Shown here: positions 36,852 through 45,269 of the stretch, piece after piece
How positions within the stretch are numbered: the stretch's first letter is position 1
Layout of the letters: each line of letters opens with the position of its first letter
Assembly: GCA_036734025.1 (NCBI GenBank)
Contig: DAIMZI010000001.1
Location: 176,267-240,266 of the forward strand
DNA from: DAIMZI01 sp036734025
GTDB taxonomy: Bacteria; Pseudomonadota; Alphaproteobacteria; Rhizobiales; Rhodomicrobiaceae
Direction: 5' to 3'
DNA: 64,000 nt
Notes under the pieces: model-generated
What the model saw: the letters and a program-made list of their open reading frames with translations, nothing else
Told to the model about the DNA's origin: nothing
The model's database searches: none
Program-made: the position numbers and the translations under genes

Positions 36852-38249
36852 TCAATGACGTCCGTTGGCGGCGCGCTCGGAGGTCGTGACGCCGAGCGCC
36901 CGCAGCTTGCGGTGCAGCGCGGAGCGTTCCATGCCGACAAATTCGGCCGTGCGCGAAATGTTCCCGCCGAAACGATTGATCTGGGCCATCAGATATTCGC
37001 GTTCGAAAATCTCACGTGCATCGCGCAGCGGCAGCGACATCAGGTGCTCGCCCCCTGCCCCGTTGGGCGACAGGGGCGCTCCCGAGACCACATCATCGGG
37101 CAGCATGTCGGCGGTGATGATGGTCTCGGCATCGCCACCGGTCATGATCATCAGCCTCTCGACCACATTGCGCAGCTGACGCACATTGCCGGGCCAGTCC
37201 TGGGATTGCAGCACCGCCATGGCGTCATCGCCGATGCGCCGCTGCGGCAGACCGGTTGTCGCGCTGACCTGCTTGATGAAATGCTCGACCAGCAGCGGAA
37301 TGTCGTCGCGCCGCTCCGCCAGACCGGGGACAGCGAGCGGCACCACGTTCAGCCGGTGATAAAGGTCTTCGCGAAAACGTCCAGCATTCATCTCGCGCGG
37401 CAGATCGCGACAGGTCGAGGAAATGATGCGCACATCCACATGGACCTTGGGACCGCCGCCAACGCGCTGAAATTTCTGCTCGACCAGCACCCGCAGCAGT
37501 TTGCCCTGGGTCTCCAGCGGCATGTCGGCGACCTCATCGATGTACAATGTACCGCCATGAGCTTCTTCAAGCGCGCCGACCTTGCGCGCCGCCGCGCCAT
37601 TGGCTTCGGTGCCGAAAAATTCGACCTCGACGCGATCCGGCGCCATGGCTGCTGCGTTCACGGCCACGAAAGGACCGTTCGCACGTAGTGAATGGGCATG
37701 GGTCTCGCGCGCCGCCAGTTCCTTGCCCGCGCCTGACGGGCCGGTGATCATGATGCGGCTGTTGGTGGGGGCGACACGGCCGACCGCCTGGCGCAACTGG
37801 TTGATGACGGTGGATTTGCCGATAAGTTCGCTGCTGATGACGCTGCGCTCGCGCAGCTCGCGGTTCTCGCGCTTCAGCTTGGCGGCTTCGAGCGCGCGGG
37901 CGATCACCAGAACCAGCCGGTCGGCCTTGAACGGCTTTTCGATATAGTCGTAGGCGCCGCGCTTGATCGCGGTTACCGCCGTCTCGATATTACCGTGGCC
38001 GCTGATGATCACAACGGCAAGATCGGGGTGCTGGTCCTTGATGCGCGAGAGGATCTCCAGACCATCGAGCTGACTGCCCTGAAGCCAGATGTCGAGGACC
38101 ACCAGAGACGGGCGGCGCTCCTGAATTGCGGCCAGCGCCTCGTCGCTGTTACCCGCGAGCCGGGTCTTGTGCCCTTCATCCTCCAGGATGCCCGAAATCA
38201 ACTCGCGAATATCGGCCTCATCATCGACGATAAGAATATCAGACGCCAT
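36852..38249 (-). CDS. ntrX: Response regulator NtrX
   Basis: 465 residues from the ATG at 38249 with AAGGAG 7 nt upstream. Receiver domain with phospho-acceptor Asp53 (LVVLDIWLQGSQLDG), an AAA+ domain with Walker A GPSGAGKE, and a C-terminal Fis-type helix-turn-helix (NRFGGNISRTAEFVGMERSALHRKL). The sigma-54-contacting GAFTGA loop is missing; the place is taken by TEANGAAARKVGALEEA. That is known for alphaproteobacterial NtrX and implies it does not activate sigma-54 promoters in the normal way. Overlaps ntrY by 11 bp. Regulates nitrogen metabolism and envelope/redox genes. Confidence 0.95.
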   Translation of the reverse strand: MASDILIVDDEADIRELISGILEDEGHKTRLAGNSDEALAAIQERRPSLVVLDIWLQGSQLDGLEILSRIKDQHPDLAVVIISGHGNIETAVTAIKRGAYDYIEKPFKADRLVLVIARALEAAKLKRENRELRERSVISSELIGKSTVINQLRQAVGRVAPTNSRIMITGPSGAGKELAARETHAHSLRANGPFVAVNAAAMAPDRVEVEFFGTEANGAAARKVGALEEAHGGTLYIDEVADMPLETQGKLLRVLVEQKFQRVGGGPKVHVDVRIISSTCRDLPREMNAGRFREDLYHRLNVVPLAVPGLAERRDDIPLLVEHFIKQVSATTGLPQRRIGDDAMAVLQSQDWPGNVRQLRNVVERLMIMTGGDAETIITADMLPDDVVSGAPLSPNGAGGEHLMSLPLRDAREIFEREYLMAQINRFGGNISRTAEFVGMERSALHRKLRALGVTTSERAANGRH

Positions 38250-40839
38250 GGTCGGCTCCTTGCTTTGCACGCCTTGGCGTGCGCCTGTCGCTGCCTTTTT
38301 TGTCCTGCGCGGCGCCTTGTGCACCGGCGCCATTGCCCTTGCCGGCCGTCACCCCAGCGCTGCGCCTTCGGCCCTTGCGCTGTTGCGCCTGCTCCCTGCC
38401 TGCCTCCTCGACCGCAGCGGCCTTGCTTGGCGCGGGCTCCCTGCGGGCGGTCTTTTCCACTGTGCCATGCCATGGCAGGGTGATGCTGACGCGCGCCCCG
38501 CACGCGCCTTCCACGATGGTGCTTGCATCGGAGAGCTCAAGCCGCCCCTGGTGCTGCTCGATGATTTTCTGCACAATGGCCAGCCCCAGTCCGGTGCCCT
38601 TCTGGCGCTTGGTCACATAGGGCTCGATGAGCCTGTGGCGATCCTCCATGGGCAGACCACAGCCATTGTCGATCACATCGATGAGGACATTCTGGCCCTG
38701 CGTGCTGACCCGCGCGGTGATCTTTCCGGCATAGGGCTCGCTCTGGGGCGCAGCCTGGGCCGCGCTCTCGATGGCTTCGCCGGCATTCTTGATCAGGTTG
38801 GTCATCGCCTGGGTGATCAGGCGCCGGTCGCACTGGACGATCAGGGGCTTGTCGGGCAGATCGAGTTCATAGTCGATCCGTGCGCCGCTCATCTGAAACA
38901 GGATCACCGCCTCGCGCACGATATCGCCGATGTCGTGTTCCTCGATCACCGGTTTGGGCATGCGCGCAAATGCGGAAAACTCATCGACCATGCGCCCGAT
39001 ATCGCCGACATGACGGATGATCGTGTCGGTGCAGCGATCGAATATCTCGCGGTCGGTGGTGATCGCGTCGCCATATTTGCGCCGGATGCGTTCGGCTGAA
39101 AGCTGAATAGGTGTCAGCGGGTTCTTGATCTCATGCGCGATGCGCCGCGCCACATCGGCCCAGGCCGAACTGCGCTGGGCCACCACCAGTTCGGAAATGT
39201 CATCGAAAGTAACGACGAAGCCGTAATCCTTTTCGCTCGTGCCCTCGCGCGTCACACGGACGACGAAATTGCGCTCGCCATCCTTGCGCAGCAGGTTCAC
39301 CGGCGTCTGCACAGGCTTGCGGGCTTGCTTGCGCGCCTTCATCAGCACATCAGCGAACTCGGGCACCAGCTTGGCGAGCGGTGTGCCGACCGCCTTGGCT
39401 TCATCAAGGCCCAGAAGCGCCACGGCCGACCGGTTGACCAGCGTCACGCGCGCCTCGCGGTCAAGCCCGATGACGCCCGCCGTCACGCCCGACAGCACGG
39501 CTTCGGTGAAGCGGCGGCGCTCGTCGAGCGCGGTGTTGGCGTCGATCAGCCCCTGGCGCTGGGTGCGCAGGTCGCCGGTCATGGTGTTGAAGGCCGCAGC
39601 CAGCTTGCCGACATCGTCTTCCTTCTGGCTCGCGTGGGGCACGGCCACATCGAGATTGCCCTGGGAAACCGCATAAGCCGCGTCGATAAGCTGGCGGATC
39701 GGCGCGACCAGACGATCGGCGAACCACAGACCCGCCCAGATCGCGGCCAGCAGGAAGGTCAGCGCGATGGCAATGAACATCGCGGCAAAGGCCACCTGAA
39801 CACCGGCGCGGCGTTGCTGAAGCTCGCCATATTCCTGAATGTTGTCACGGGTCGTGCGCAGATGGCCGAGCACGCGCGGATTGACCGGGCGCACGACGTA
39901 CAAATAGCGATCGTCCGTCGCGGCCAGTTTGGTCAGCGCGCCAACCGCGCCTGAGGAATGCAGCGCCAGCTCGACGATCCGCCCATCATCGGCAGCCTCG
40001 AAAGCCGCGGGCGGCGGCGGGCTGTAGCTGAATTCGGCGCGGCTCGACACCGAGGCCAGCACCTGGCCCAGCCGGTCCACGACAAAAGCCATGGGGATGG
40101 CGCGCAGGGCCGCCTGAGCAGTGAAGAAGCGGGAAAAGGCCTCCGGGTCTTCGGCAAGCAGGGCAACGCTTTGCTCCAGTTCGCGCGCAATGCCGACCGC
40201 ATCGGAGCGGATCACCTGGCCCTGTTCATTGACGTAGGCGTTCGCCACATCGACCGAATTGGCGATGATCGACTGAACGCGGGTTGAAAACCAGTGATCG
40301 AGGCCGCGGTTGAGCGACACGGTGGCGAATATCGCCAGCAACAGCGCGGGGATCAGCGCGATAATGCTGAACAGCCCGACGATGCGGGTGTGCAACCTGG
40401 CCGCCGCCGCCTGACGTTTGCGGGCGCGCCACAATTCCAGCACGCGCCAGCCGACCATGGCCAGCATGGTGATGATCAGCACGATGTTGAACAAGAGCAT
40501 ACTGACCACGACCTGGTGGGTCGGGACGATTGGCGTCAGGCCGGTGAGGATCAGATAGGTCGCAAAGCCGCAGACCAGAGCCAGGGCAACGACCGCACCG
40601 CCCAGACGTCCCCCGAGGGCAAAACGCGGCTCAGCGGCCCCTGACAGTGCCCGACCGGCCAGGCCGGCATGGGCAGCGCTCAGATGTGCCGCGCGCGGGC
40701 CCGAGGCGGCATGGGGCTTGCCGATCAGGACCGGCGCGCCCGCGGCTTGCTCCGCGTCGGCATCAGACACGCTGGCTGATCGTCCGCTGTGCGACGCGTC
40801 GGCGATCGGCTTTTTCCCGTGCGGCTTTGCCGTTGTCAT
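38239..40839 (-). CDS. ntrY: Sensor histidine kinase NtrY
   Basis: 866 residues. An unusually Ala/Gly/Arg-rich cytoplasmic N-terminus (1-85) precedes transmembrane helices near 90-110, 118-140 and 152-175. A periplasmic sensor region follows, then a transmembrane helix near 355-375, a HAMP domain, a PAS domain (EAVLSGVTAGVIGLDREARV), and HisKA with His569 in AHEIKNPLTPIQLSAERIRR. The HATPase_c domain carries NLIKNAGEAIE, DNGCGLP and GTGLGLAIVQKI. The last 70 or so residues are a basic, Ala-rich, probably disordered tail overlapping the ntrX start. Partner kinase of NtrX. Confidence 0.95.
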   Translation of the reverse strand: MTTAKPHGKKPIADASHSGRSASVSDADAEQAAGAPVLIGKPHAASGPRAAHLSAAHAGLAGRALSGAAEPRFALGGRLGGAVVALALVCGFATYLILTGLTPIVPTHQVVVSMLLFNIVLIITMLAMVGWRVLELWRARKRQAAAARLHTRIVGLFSIIALIPALLLAIFATVSLNRGLDHWFSTRVQSIIANSVDVANAYVNEQGQVIRSDAVGIARELEQSVALLAEDPEAFSRFFTAQAALRAIPMAFVVDRLGQVLASVSSRAEFSYSPPPPAAFEAADDGRIVELALHSSGAVGALTKLAATDDRYLYVVRPVNPRVLGHLRTTRDNIQEYGELQQRRAGVQVAFAAMFIAIALTFLLAAIWAGLWFADRLVAPIRQLIDAAYAVSQGNLDVAVPHASQKEDDVGKLAAAFNTMTGDLRTQRQGLIDANTALDERRRFTEAVLSGVTAGVIGLDREARVTLVNRSAVALLGLDEAKAVGTPLAKLVPEFADVLMKARKQARKPVQTPVNLLRKDGERNFVVRVTREGTSEKDYGFVVTFDDISELVVAQRSSAWADVARRIAHEIKNPLTPIQLSAERIRRKYGDAITTDREIFDRCTDTIIRHVGDIGRMVDEFSAFARMPKPVIEEHDIGDIVREAVILFQMSGARIDYELDLPDKPLIVQCDRRLITQAMTNLIKNAGEAIESAAQAAPQSEPYAGKITARVSTQGQNVLIDVIDNGCGLPMEDRHRLIEPYVTKRQKGTGLGLAIVQKIIEQHQGRLELSDASTIVEGACGARVSITLPWHGTVEKTARREPAPSKAAAVEEAGREQAQQRKGRRRSAGVTAGKGNGAGAQGAAQDKKGSDRRTPRRAKQGADHGV

Positions 40840-40878
40840 GCCTGGTCCATATCCCTCGACCCCGGTTCCATGCCATTG

Positions 40879-41109
40879 CCCTATCCAAGGCGACTTGCCC
40901 TATCCAAGGCGACTTGCCCTATCCAAGGCGACTTGCCNNNNNNNNNNNNNNNNNNNNNNNNNNNNNNNNNNNNNNNNNNNNNNNNNNNNNNNNNNNNNNN
41001 NNNNNNNNNNNNNNNNNNNNNNNNNNNNNNNNNNNNNATCCAAGGCGACTTGCCCTATCCAAGGCGACTTGCCCTATCCAAGGCGACTTGCCCTATCCAA
41101 GGCGACTTG
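40879..41109. repeat. 19-bp tandem repeat array (minisatellite) broken by the assembly gap
   Basis: Perfect head-to-tail copies of CCCTATCCAAGGCGACTTG: 40879-40897, 40898-40916 and 40917-40935 before the gap, then a partial copy at 41038-41052 and full copies at 41053-41071, 41072-41090 and 41091-41109 after it. No base differs among visible copies. On the plus strand each unit can form CAAG-GCGA-CTTG, a 4-bp stem with a GNRA loop. Not a CRISPR: there are no spacers. Confidence 0.97.
40938..41037. other. Assembly gap (100 N)
   Basis: Exactly 100 N within the 19-bp array, the conventional size for a gap of unknown length. The array was probably too long or too repetitive to assemble, so the real number of repeats is unknown. 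Confidence 0.98.
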
Positions 41110-41149
41110 CCTGAAGGCTCATTGCGCAACCCCGCGGCGCCCGAAAAAA

Positions 41150-41165
41150 CGCACGCACGGTGCCA
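41150..41165 (-). promoter_or_regulatory. Sigma-54-like promoter upstream of ntrYX
   Basis: Minus strand TGGCACC-GTGC-GTGCG: a perfect TGGCAC -24 element and a -12 GC separated from the GG by exactly 10 nt. It would start transcription near 41139, so the whole 19-bp array would lie in the ntrY leader. The -12 box (GTGCG instead of TTGCA) is imperfect. Confidence 0.4.
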
Positions 41166-41452
41166 ACAAGACCCTAAAGGAACGCCGGCAGCAGGCTTGG
41201 CCTGGAACCAGCCACCGCAACCTCAAACCCCCGCATTACAGCACGTCAGAAAACTCACCGGTACGCCGTCCGAAAGCTGAACACGCGCTTTGAAATAGAC
41301 CGCGCTTACGCCCTGGAGCGCGGCCGGCACTGTGCCTGAGCGGTGAAAACCCGCAACAATGTTGCAGATTCAGAACATCAGCCACACTGATTTCGAGGTA
41401 AATTGTGGCATTTTTGTAGCGTCACCGCCAAACAGGACACGCTTTTTGCCGT

Positions 41453-42892
41453 TCACACCAGCGAGCGAACTATACGGATATTGTGATCACGGATCTTCTT
41501 GCGCAGCGTATTGCGGTTGAGACCAAGCAGTGACGCCGCCTTGATCTGATTGCCGCCAGTCGCCCCAAGGGCTGCGGTGATCAGCGGCTGTTCGACATCC
41601 TTGAGCACCCGATCATATAGTCCGTTTGGTGGCAAATCCTCACCGAACTGCATGAAATAGTCCGCAAGATATTTTTCCATCCATTCAGAAATACTCGCCT
41701 TGCCCGACACCTTGCTTTCGAAATTTGCCGACTGTGTGCTGGCAAGCTCGGCCTCGACGATATCGACGGTGATCGTGTCCTGCGAATAAAGCGCCGACAG
41801 CCGATTCACCAGATTTTCCAGTTCGCGCACATTGCCCGGCCAGCCATGACGTTTGAGCCGCGACATGGCTTCGGGATGCAGCGCCTTGGGCGGCAGTCCG
41901 CGCTCTTCGGCCGAGGCGAGGAAATGATGAACCAGATCGGGCACATCATCGAGGCGCTCGCGCAGCGGCGGCACACGCAGCGGCACGACATTCAGGCGGT
42001 AATACAGATCCTCGCGAAATTGCCCCTGCGATATCTGCGAGTCCAGGCTCTTGTTGGTGGCCGCCACGATGCGCACGTCGGTCTTGATCGGCGTGCGCCC
42101 GCCGACCGACATGTATTCGCCCTCCTGGAGCACGCGCAAAAGCCGGGTCTGCGCCTCCATCGGCATGTCGCCGATCTCATCGAGGAACAGCGTGCCGCCC
42201 TCGGCCTGGGCAAAGCGGCCGATCGAGCGTGCCTGGGCGCCCGTGAAGGCCCCCTTTTCGTGGCCGAAAAGCTCCGATTCGATGAGCTCGCGCGGGATCG
42301 CCGCCATGTTGATCGCGACGAAAGGTCCGTTGCGACGCCGCCCGTAATCATGCAGCGCGCGCGCAACAAGCTCCTTGCCGGTGCCAGACTCGCCGGTGAT
42401 CAGCACCGTCAGATCGGTCTGCATCAGCCGCGCCATGATCCGGTAAACTTCCTGCATCGCGGACGAGCGCCCAACCAGCGGAAGCTGCTCGGTCTGCGCC
42501 TCGACCGTTAGCGCCGCGCGCCGCTTGGGCTCCTTCAGCGCCCGGTCGACGACGGCAACCAGCTCCTTCAGGTCAAACGGCTTGGGCAGATATTCATAGG
42601 CGCCGCGCTCGGCGGCCGTGATCGCCGTCATGAAGGTGTTCTGCGCGCTCATCACGATGATTGGCAGATCGGGGCGCAGCTTCTTGATGCGCGGGATCAG
42701 ATCGAAGGCATTCTCATCGGGCATCACGACGTCGGTGATCACCACATCGCCCTCGCCCTGGTTGATCCAGTTCCACAGGGTCGATGCATTGCCGGTGGCG
42801 CGCGGCGAATAACCCGCTCGCGCCAGGGCTTGGTTCAGAACGGTCCTTATGCCGGCATCATCATCGGCGATCAGAATATTGCCACTGCCCAT
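41453..42892 (-). CDS. ntrC: Nitrogen regulation protein NR(I), NtrC
   Basis: 479 residues from the ATG at 42892 with AGGATGAG immediately upstream, 7 bp after ntrB. Receiver domain with Asp54 (VVITDVVMPDE), AAA+ domain with Walker A GESGTGKE and the intact sigma-54 loop GAFTGA in FGHEKGAFTGAQ, Walker B GGTLFLDEIGDMP, and a C-terminal Fis helix-turn-helix ending LLGLNRNTLRKKIRDHNI. Activates nitrogen-assimilation genes from sigma-54 promoters when phosphorylated by NtrB. Confidence 0.97.
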   Translation of the reverse strand: MGSGNILIADDDAGIRTVLNQALARAGYSPRATGNASTLWNWINQGEGDVVITDVVMPDENAFDLIPRIKKLRPDLPIIVMSAQNTFMTAITAAERGAYEYLPKPFDLKELVAVVDRALKEPKRRAALTVEAQTEQLPLVGRSSAMQEVYRIMARLMQTDLTVLITGESGTGKELVARALHDYGRRRNGPFVAINMAAIPRELIESELFGHEKGAFTGAQARSIGRFAQAEGGTLFLDEIGDMPMEAQTRLLRVLQEGEYMSVGGRTPIKTDVRIVAATNKSLDSQISQGQFREDLYYRLNVVPLRVPPLRERLDDVPDLVHHFLASAEERGLPPKALHPEAMSRLKRHGWPGNVRELENLVNRLSALYSQDTITVDIVEAELASTQSANFESKVSGKASISEWMEKYLADYFMQFGEDLPPNGLYDRVLKDVEQPLITAALGATGGNQIKAASLLGLNRNTLRKKIRDHNIRIVRSLV

Positions 42893-42899
42893 CTCATCC

Positions 42900-44051
42900 T
42901 CATTCAAAATGCGCATCGGACTCGTGCATCGGCATGAGCACGCGAAACACGGTCTGGCGCGGAGCGGTGTCACATTCGATGATCCCGCCATGGTCGTTGA
43001 CGATCTTGGCGACGAGCGCCAGGCCAAGCCCGGTGCCCTTGCTCTTCGTCGTCACGAACGGATCAAACAGATGCGGCCTGATCTCCTCGGACACGCCCGG
43101 GCCATTGTCGATGACAGAAATCTCCAAAGGCAGACTGACCCGCGTATTGGAATTGGGCAGGGTCAGGCGAATACCGGGACGAAACGCGGTAGCCAGCGTG
43201 ATCTGCCCATCGCTGCGCTGATCGCCGATGGCCTCCGCCGCGTTCTTCATGAGATTGAGAAAGGCTTGCACCAGTTTGTCGCGGCTGCCTGGGACCGCGG
43301 GAAGCGACGGATCGTAGGCCTTGACGAAGCGCACATTACGGGCAAATCCGGTGGTCGCGATGGTCATGACATGGTCAAGCACGGCATGAATGTTGACCGG
43401 TTCGATCTTGAGCGGGCGTTCGTCGCCAAAAACCTCCATACGCTCGACCAGATCGCAGATCCTGTCGGTCTCATCGCAGATCAGTTGCGCCAGCGGCTTG
43501 TCATCCTGACTGGCGCCGCTCTCCAGAAGCTGGGCAGCGCCCCTTATGCCCGAAAGCGGGTTCTTGATCTCGTGGGCGAGCACGGCCGCCAGGCCTGAAG
43601 CCGAGCGCGCCGCGCCGCGATGGGTGAGCTGGCGTTCGATCATCTGCGCCATGCTGCGCTGCTGGATCATCACCATGATCAGCGCGGGATATTCAACGAG
43701 CGGCGCAGCGAAGATATCGACGACCCGTTCCTTGGAGCCGTCGGCCAGCGCCAGATCGATGCCATATTCATTAAGCGTGGCATGGTTCTGGCGAACCTGC
43801 CGGATGAGCGCCAGCAGCGGACAGGTAAAGGCCACCAGGTCTTCCGCGGTGCGCCGGCGCAGTACGGTTTCGCTGGCGCCGAAAAACACCTCGGCGGCGA
43901 AATTGACATAGACCACCTGATTGTCGGCGCCCAGCACGAGCACCGGATGCGGCATGGCGTTGAACAGCGCTTCCAGCGCCAGCGGAGCTTGTGCGCTCGC
44001 CCCTTCAGGCAGCCGCTCGCCCGCCCCGGCTGATCCGCTCTGTGGCTTCAT
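42900..44051 (-). CDS. ntrB: Nitrogen regulation sensor kinase NtrB
   Basis: 383 residues from the ATG overlapping the dusB stop (ATGA). Soluble kinase: PAS domain (ALFNAMPHPVLVLGADNQVVYVN), HisKA with His160 in AVLAHEIKNPLSGIRGAAQLLE, and HATPase_c with NLMKNAAEAIGD, DNGPGVSEE and GTGLGLALVAKI. No transmembrane segment. Controlled by PII in known systems; no glnB or glnK is in the window. Confidence 0.96.
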   Translation of the reverse strand: MKPQSGSAGAGERLPEGASAQAPLALEALFNAMPHPVLVLGADNQVVYVNFAAEVFFGASETVLRRRTAEDLVAFTCPLLALIRQVRQNHATLNEYGIDLALADGSKERVVDIFAAPLVEYPALIMVMIQQRSMAQMIERQLTHRGAARSASGLAAVLAHEIKNPLSGIRGAAQLLESGASQDDKPLAQLICDETDRICDLVERMEVFGDERPLKIEPVNIHAVLDHVMTIATTGFARNVRFVKAYDPSLPAVPGSRDKLVQAFLNLMKNAAEAIGDQRSDGQITLATAFRPGIRLTLPNSNTRVSLPLEISVIDNGPGVSEEIRPHLFDPFVTTKSKGTGLGLALVAKIVNDHGGIIECDTAPRQTVFRVLMPMHESDAHFE

Positions 44052-45067
44052 GCCGCGCTCTCCGCCGGCTCCTGAGCGAAAAGCTCGCCAAGGAGCATGC
44101 GCACCTGCCCCGGCGTCGCGGCGCGGCACAGGTGGCCACGCCAGGCCGATGTGGCGGCTTCGCCCAGTTCGCATCCCTGCACATAGGCCGCCAGATGCTT
44201 GCGCGCGCATCTGTGACCCAGTTCACGGCCATAATGCTCGAGCATCATCTCATACTGGTGCAGCGCGATATCCAGACGCTCGCCGGCATCGGGCAAGCGC
44301 GGCTGGCGCCCTTCCAGTGCGGCGCGCACCTCTTCAAGCCGCCACGGAGCACCGATGGCAGCGCGGCCGATCATCACCGCATCGGCTCCCGACATCTCCA
44401 GCGCGCGCCTGGCATCCGCAGCACAGGTTATGTCGCCATTGACGATCACAGGCACGCTGACACTGGCCTTGACCCGGCGCACGAACGCCCAATCGGCGCG
44501 GCCATCGTAAAACTGACAGCGGGTACGTCCGTGAACCGCGATCATGCGCACTCCGGCGGCTTCGGCGCGGCGCGCCAGTTCAGGCGCGTTGAGCTGGTCG
44601 TGGTCCCAGCCCATGCGCATCTTGAGGCTGACCGGCACATCGCCGGCCGCTCCGACGACGGCTTCGACCAGCGCCAGCGCGCGCTCCGGCTCGCGCATCA
44701 GCGCCGAGCCCGAGAGCCCGCCCGTCACCTTGCGGGCCGGACAGCCCATGTTGATGTCGATGATATCGGCGCCGAGATCGCGGGCTACACTTGCGCCTCG
44801 CGCCATCCAATGGGCGTCGCGGCCGGCAAGCTGGATCGAAAACGGCGCGCCGGGGCTGCGATGAACCCGCGCGAGCGTGCGTGTCTGCCCCTCCGCAAGC
44901 GCTTGCGAGGCCACCATTTCCGACACGACGAGACCCGCGCCGAAACGCTGGGCAATGGCGCGAAACGGGCGATCCGTGATCCCCGACATCGGCGCCATGA
45001 TGACGGAACTGGCCAGATCAATAGGGCCGATCCGGAGCGGCCCGTGCGGGCGCGCAGGTGATTTCAC
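44048..45067 (-). CDS. dusB: tRNA-dihydrouridine synthase DusB (NifR3)
   Basis: 339 residues from a GTG at 45067. FMN-dependent reduction of uridine in the tRNA D-loop. APMSGITDRPFR near the N-terminus, catalytic Cys109 in INMGCPARKVTGG, and the HGRTRCQFYDGRADW motif. First gene of the classical alphaproteobacterial nifR3-ntrB-ntrC operon, overlapping ntrB by 4 bp. A GATAAT sequence lies only 4 bp before the GTG (minus strand 45077-45072). Confidence 0.96.
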   Translation of the reverse strand: MKSPARPHGPLRIGPIDLASSVIMAPMSGITDRPFRAIAQRFGAGLVVSEMVASQALAEGQTRTLARVHRSPGAPFSIQLAGRDAHWMARGASVARDLGADIIDINMGCPARKVTGGLSGSALMREPERALALVEAVVGAAGDVPVSLKMRMGWDHDQLNAPELARRAEAAGVRMIAVHGRTRCQFYDGRADWAFVRRVKASVSVPVIVNGDITCAADARRALEMSGADAVMIGRAAIGAPWRLEEVRAALEGRQPRLPDAGERLDIALHQYEMMLEHYGRELGHRCARKHLAAYVQGCELGEAATSAWRGHLCRAATPGQVRMLLGELFAQEPAESAA

Positions 45068-45269
45068 TCAAATTATCCCATCTGGAAATAGGCCATAAGC
45101 CCACTTTGCTTCTTAATTATGCACCGCAATGGCTCGCCCAATCAATAGGCAATTATGGGAACATCTGTTCCTCAAGTGCGGGCATGGCGGCACAATTTCA
45201 TTGGCAAGCTTCACCCTCCGGCTTAGTCTGGCGCTGGCCGGGCGCCAAAGTCAGGCCTGATCTGCCAGA

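Larger units (their letters stand above)
40840..41452. other. Intergenic region ntrY-ntrC with tandem array and assembly gap
   Basis: 613 bp as drawn, true length unknown. From the ntrY side: 39 bp of leader, the 19-bp array interrupted by 100 N, a sigma-54-like promoter, then about 280 bp with no feature I can name before the ntrC stop. Confidence 0.8.

Noticed and set aside
36726..37688. 320-codon plus-strand ORF
   Set aside because: Antisense to ntrX; no recognisable domain.
40879..41109. CRISPR array
   Set aside because: Repeats are directly adjacent with no spacers, and no cas genes are in the window.
40647..41293. Three overlapping plus-strand ORFs running through the 19-bp array
   Set aside because: They are open only because the repeat lacks plus-strand stops and the N gap is translated as X; they are antisense to the ntrY N-terminus and have no ribosome-binding site.
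41406..41421. Sigma-54-like TGGCA-N-GC site on the plus strand
   Set aside because: It points into the 3' end of ntrC (antisense), and three consensus positions fail.
43991..45061. 356-codon plus-strand ORF
   Set aside because: Antisense to dusB, which is fully motif-supported.
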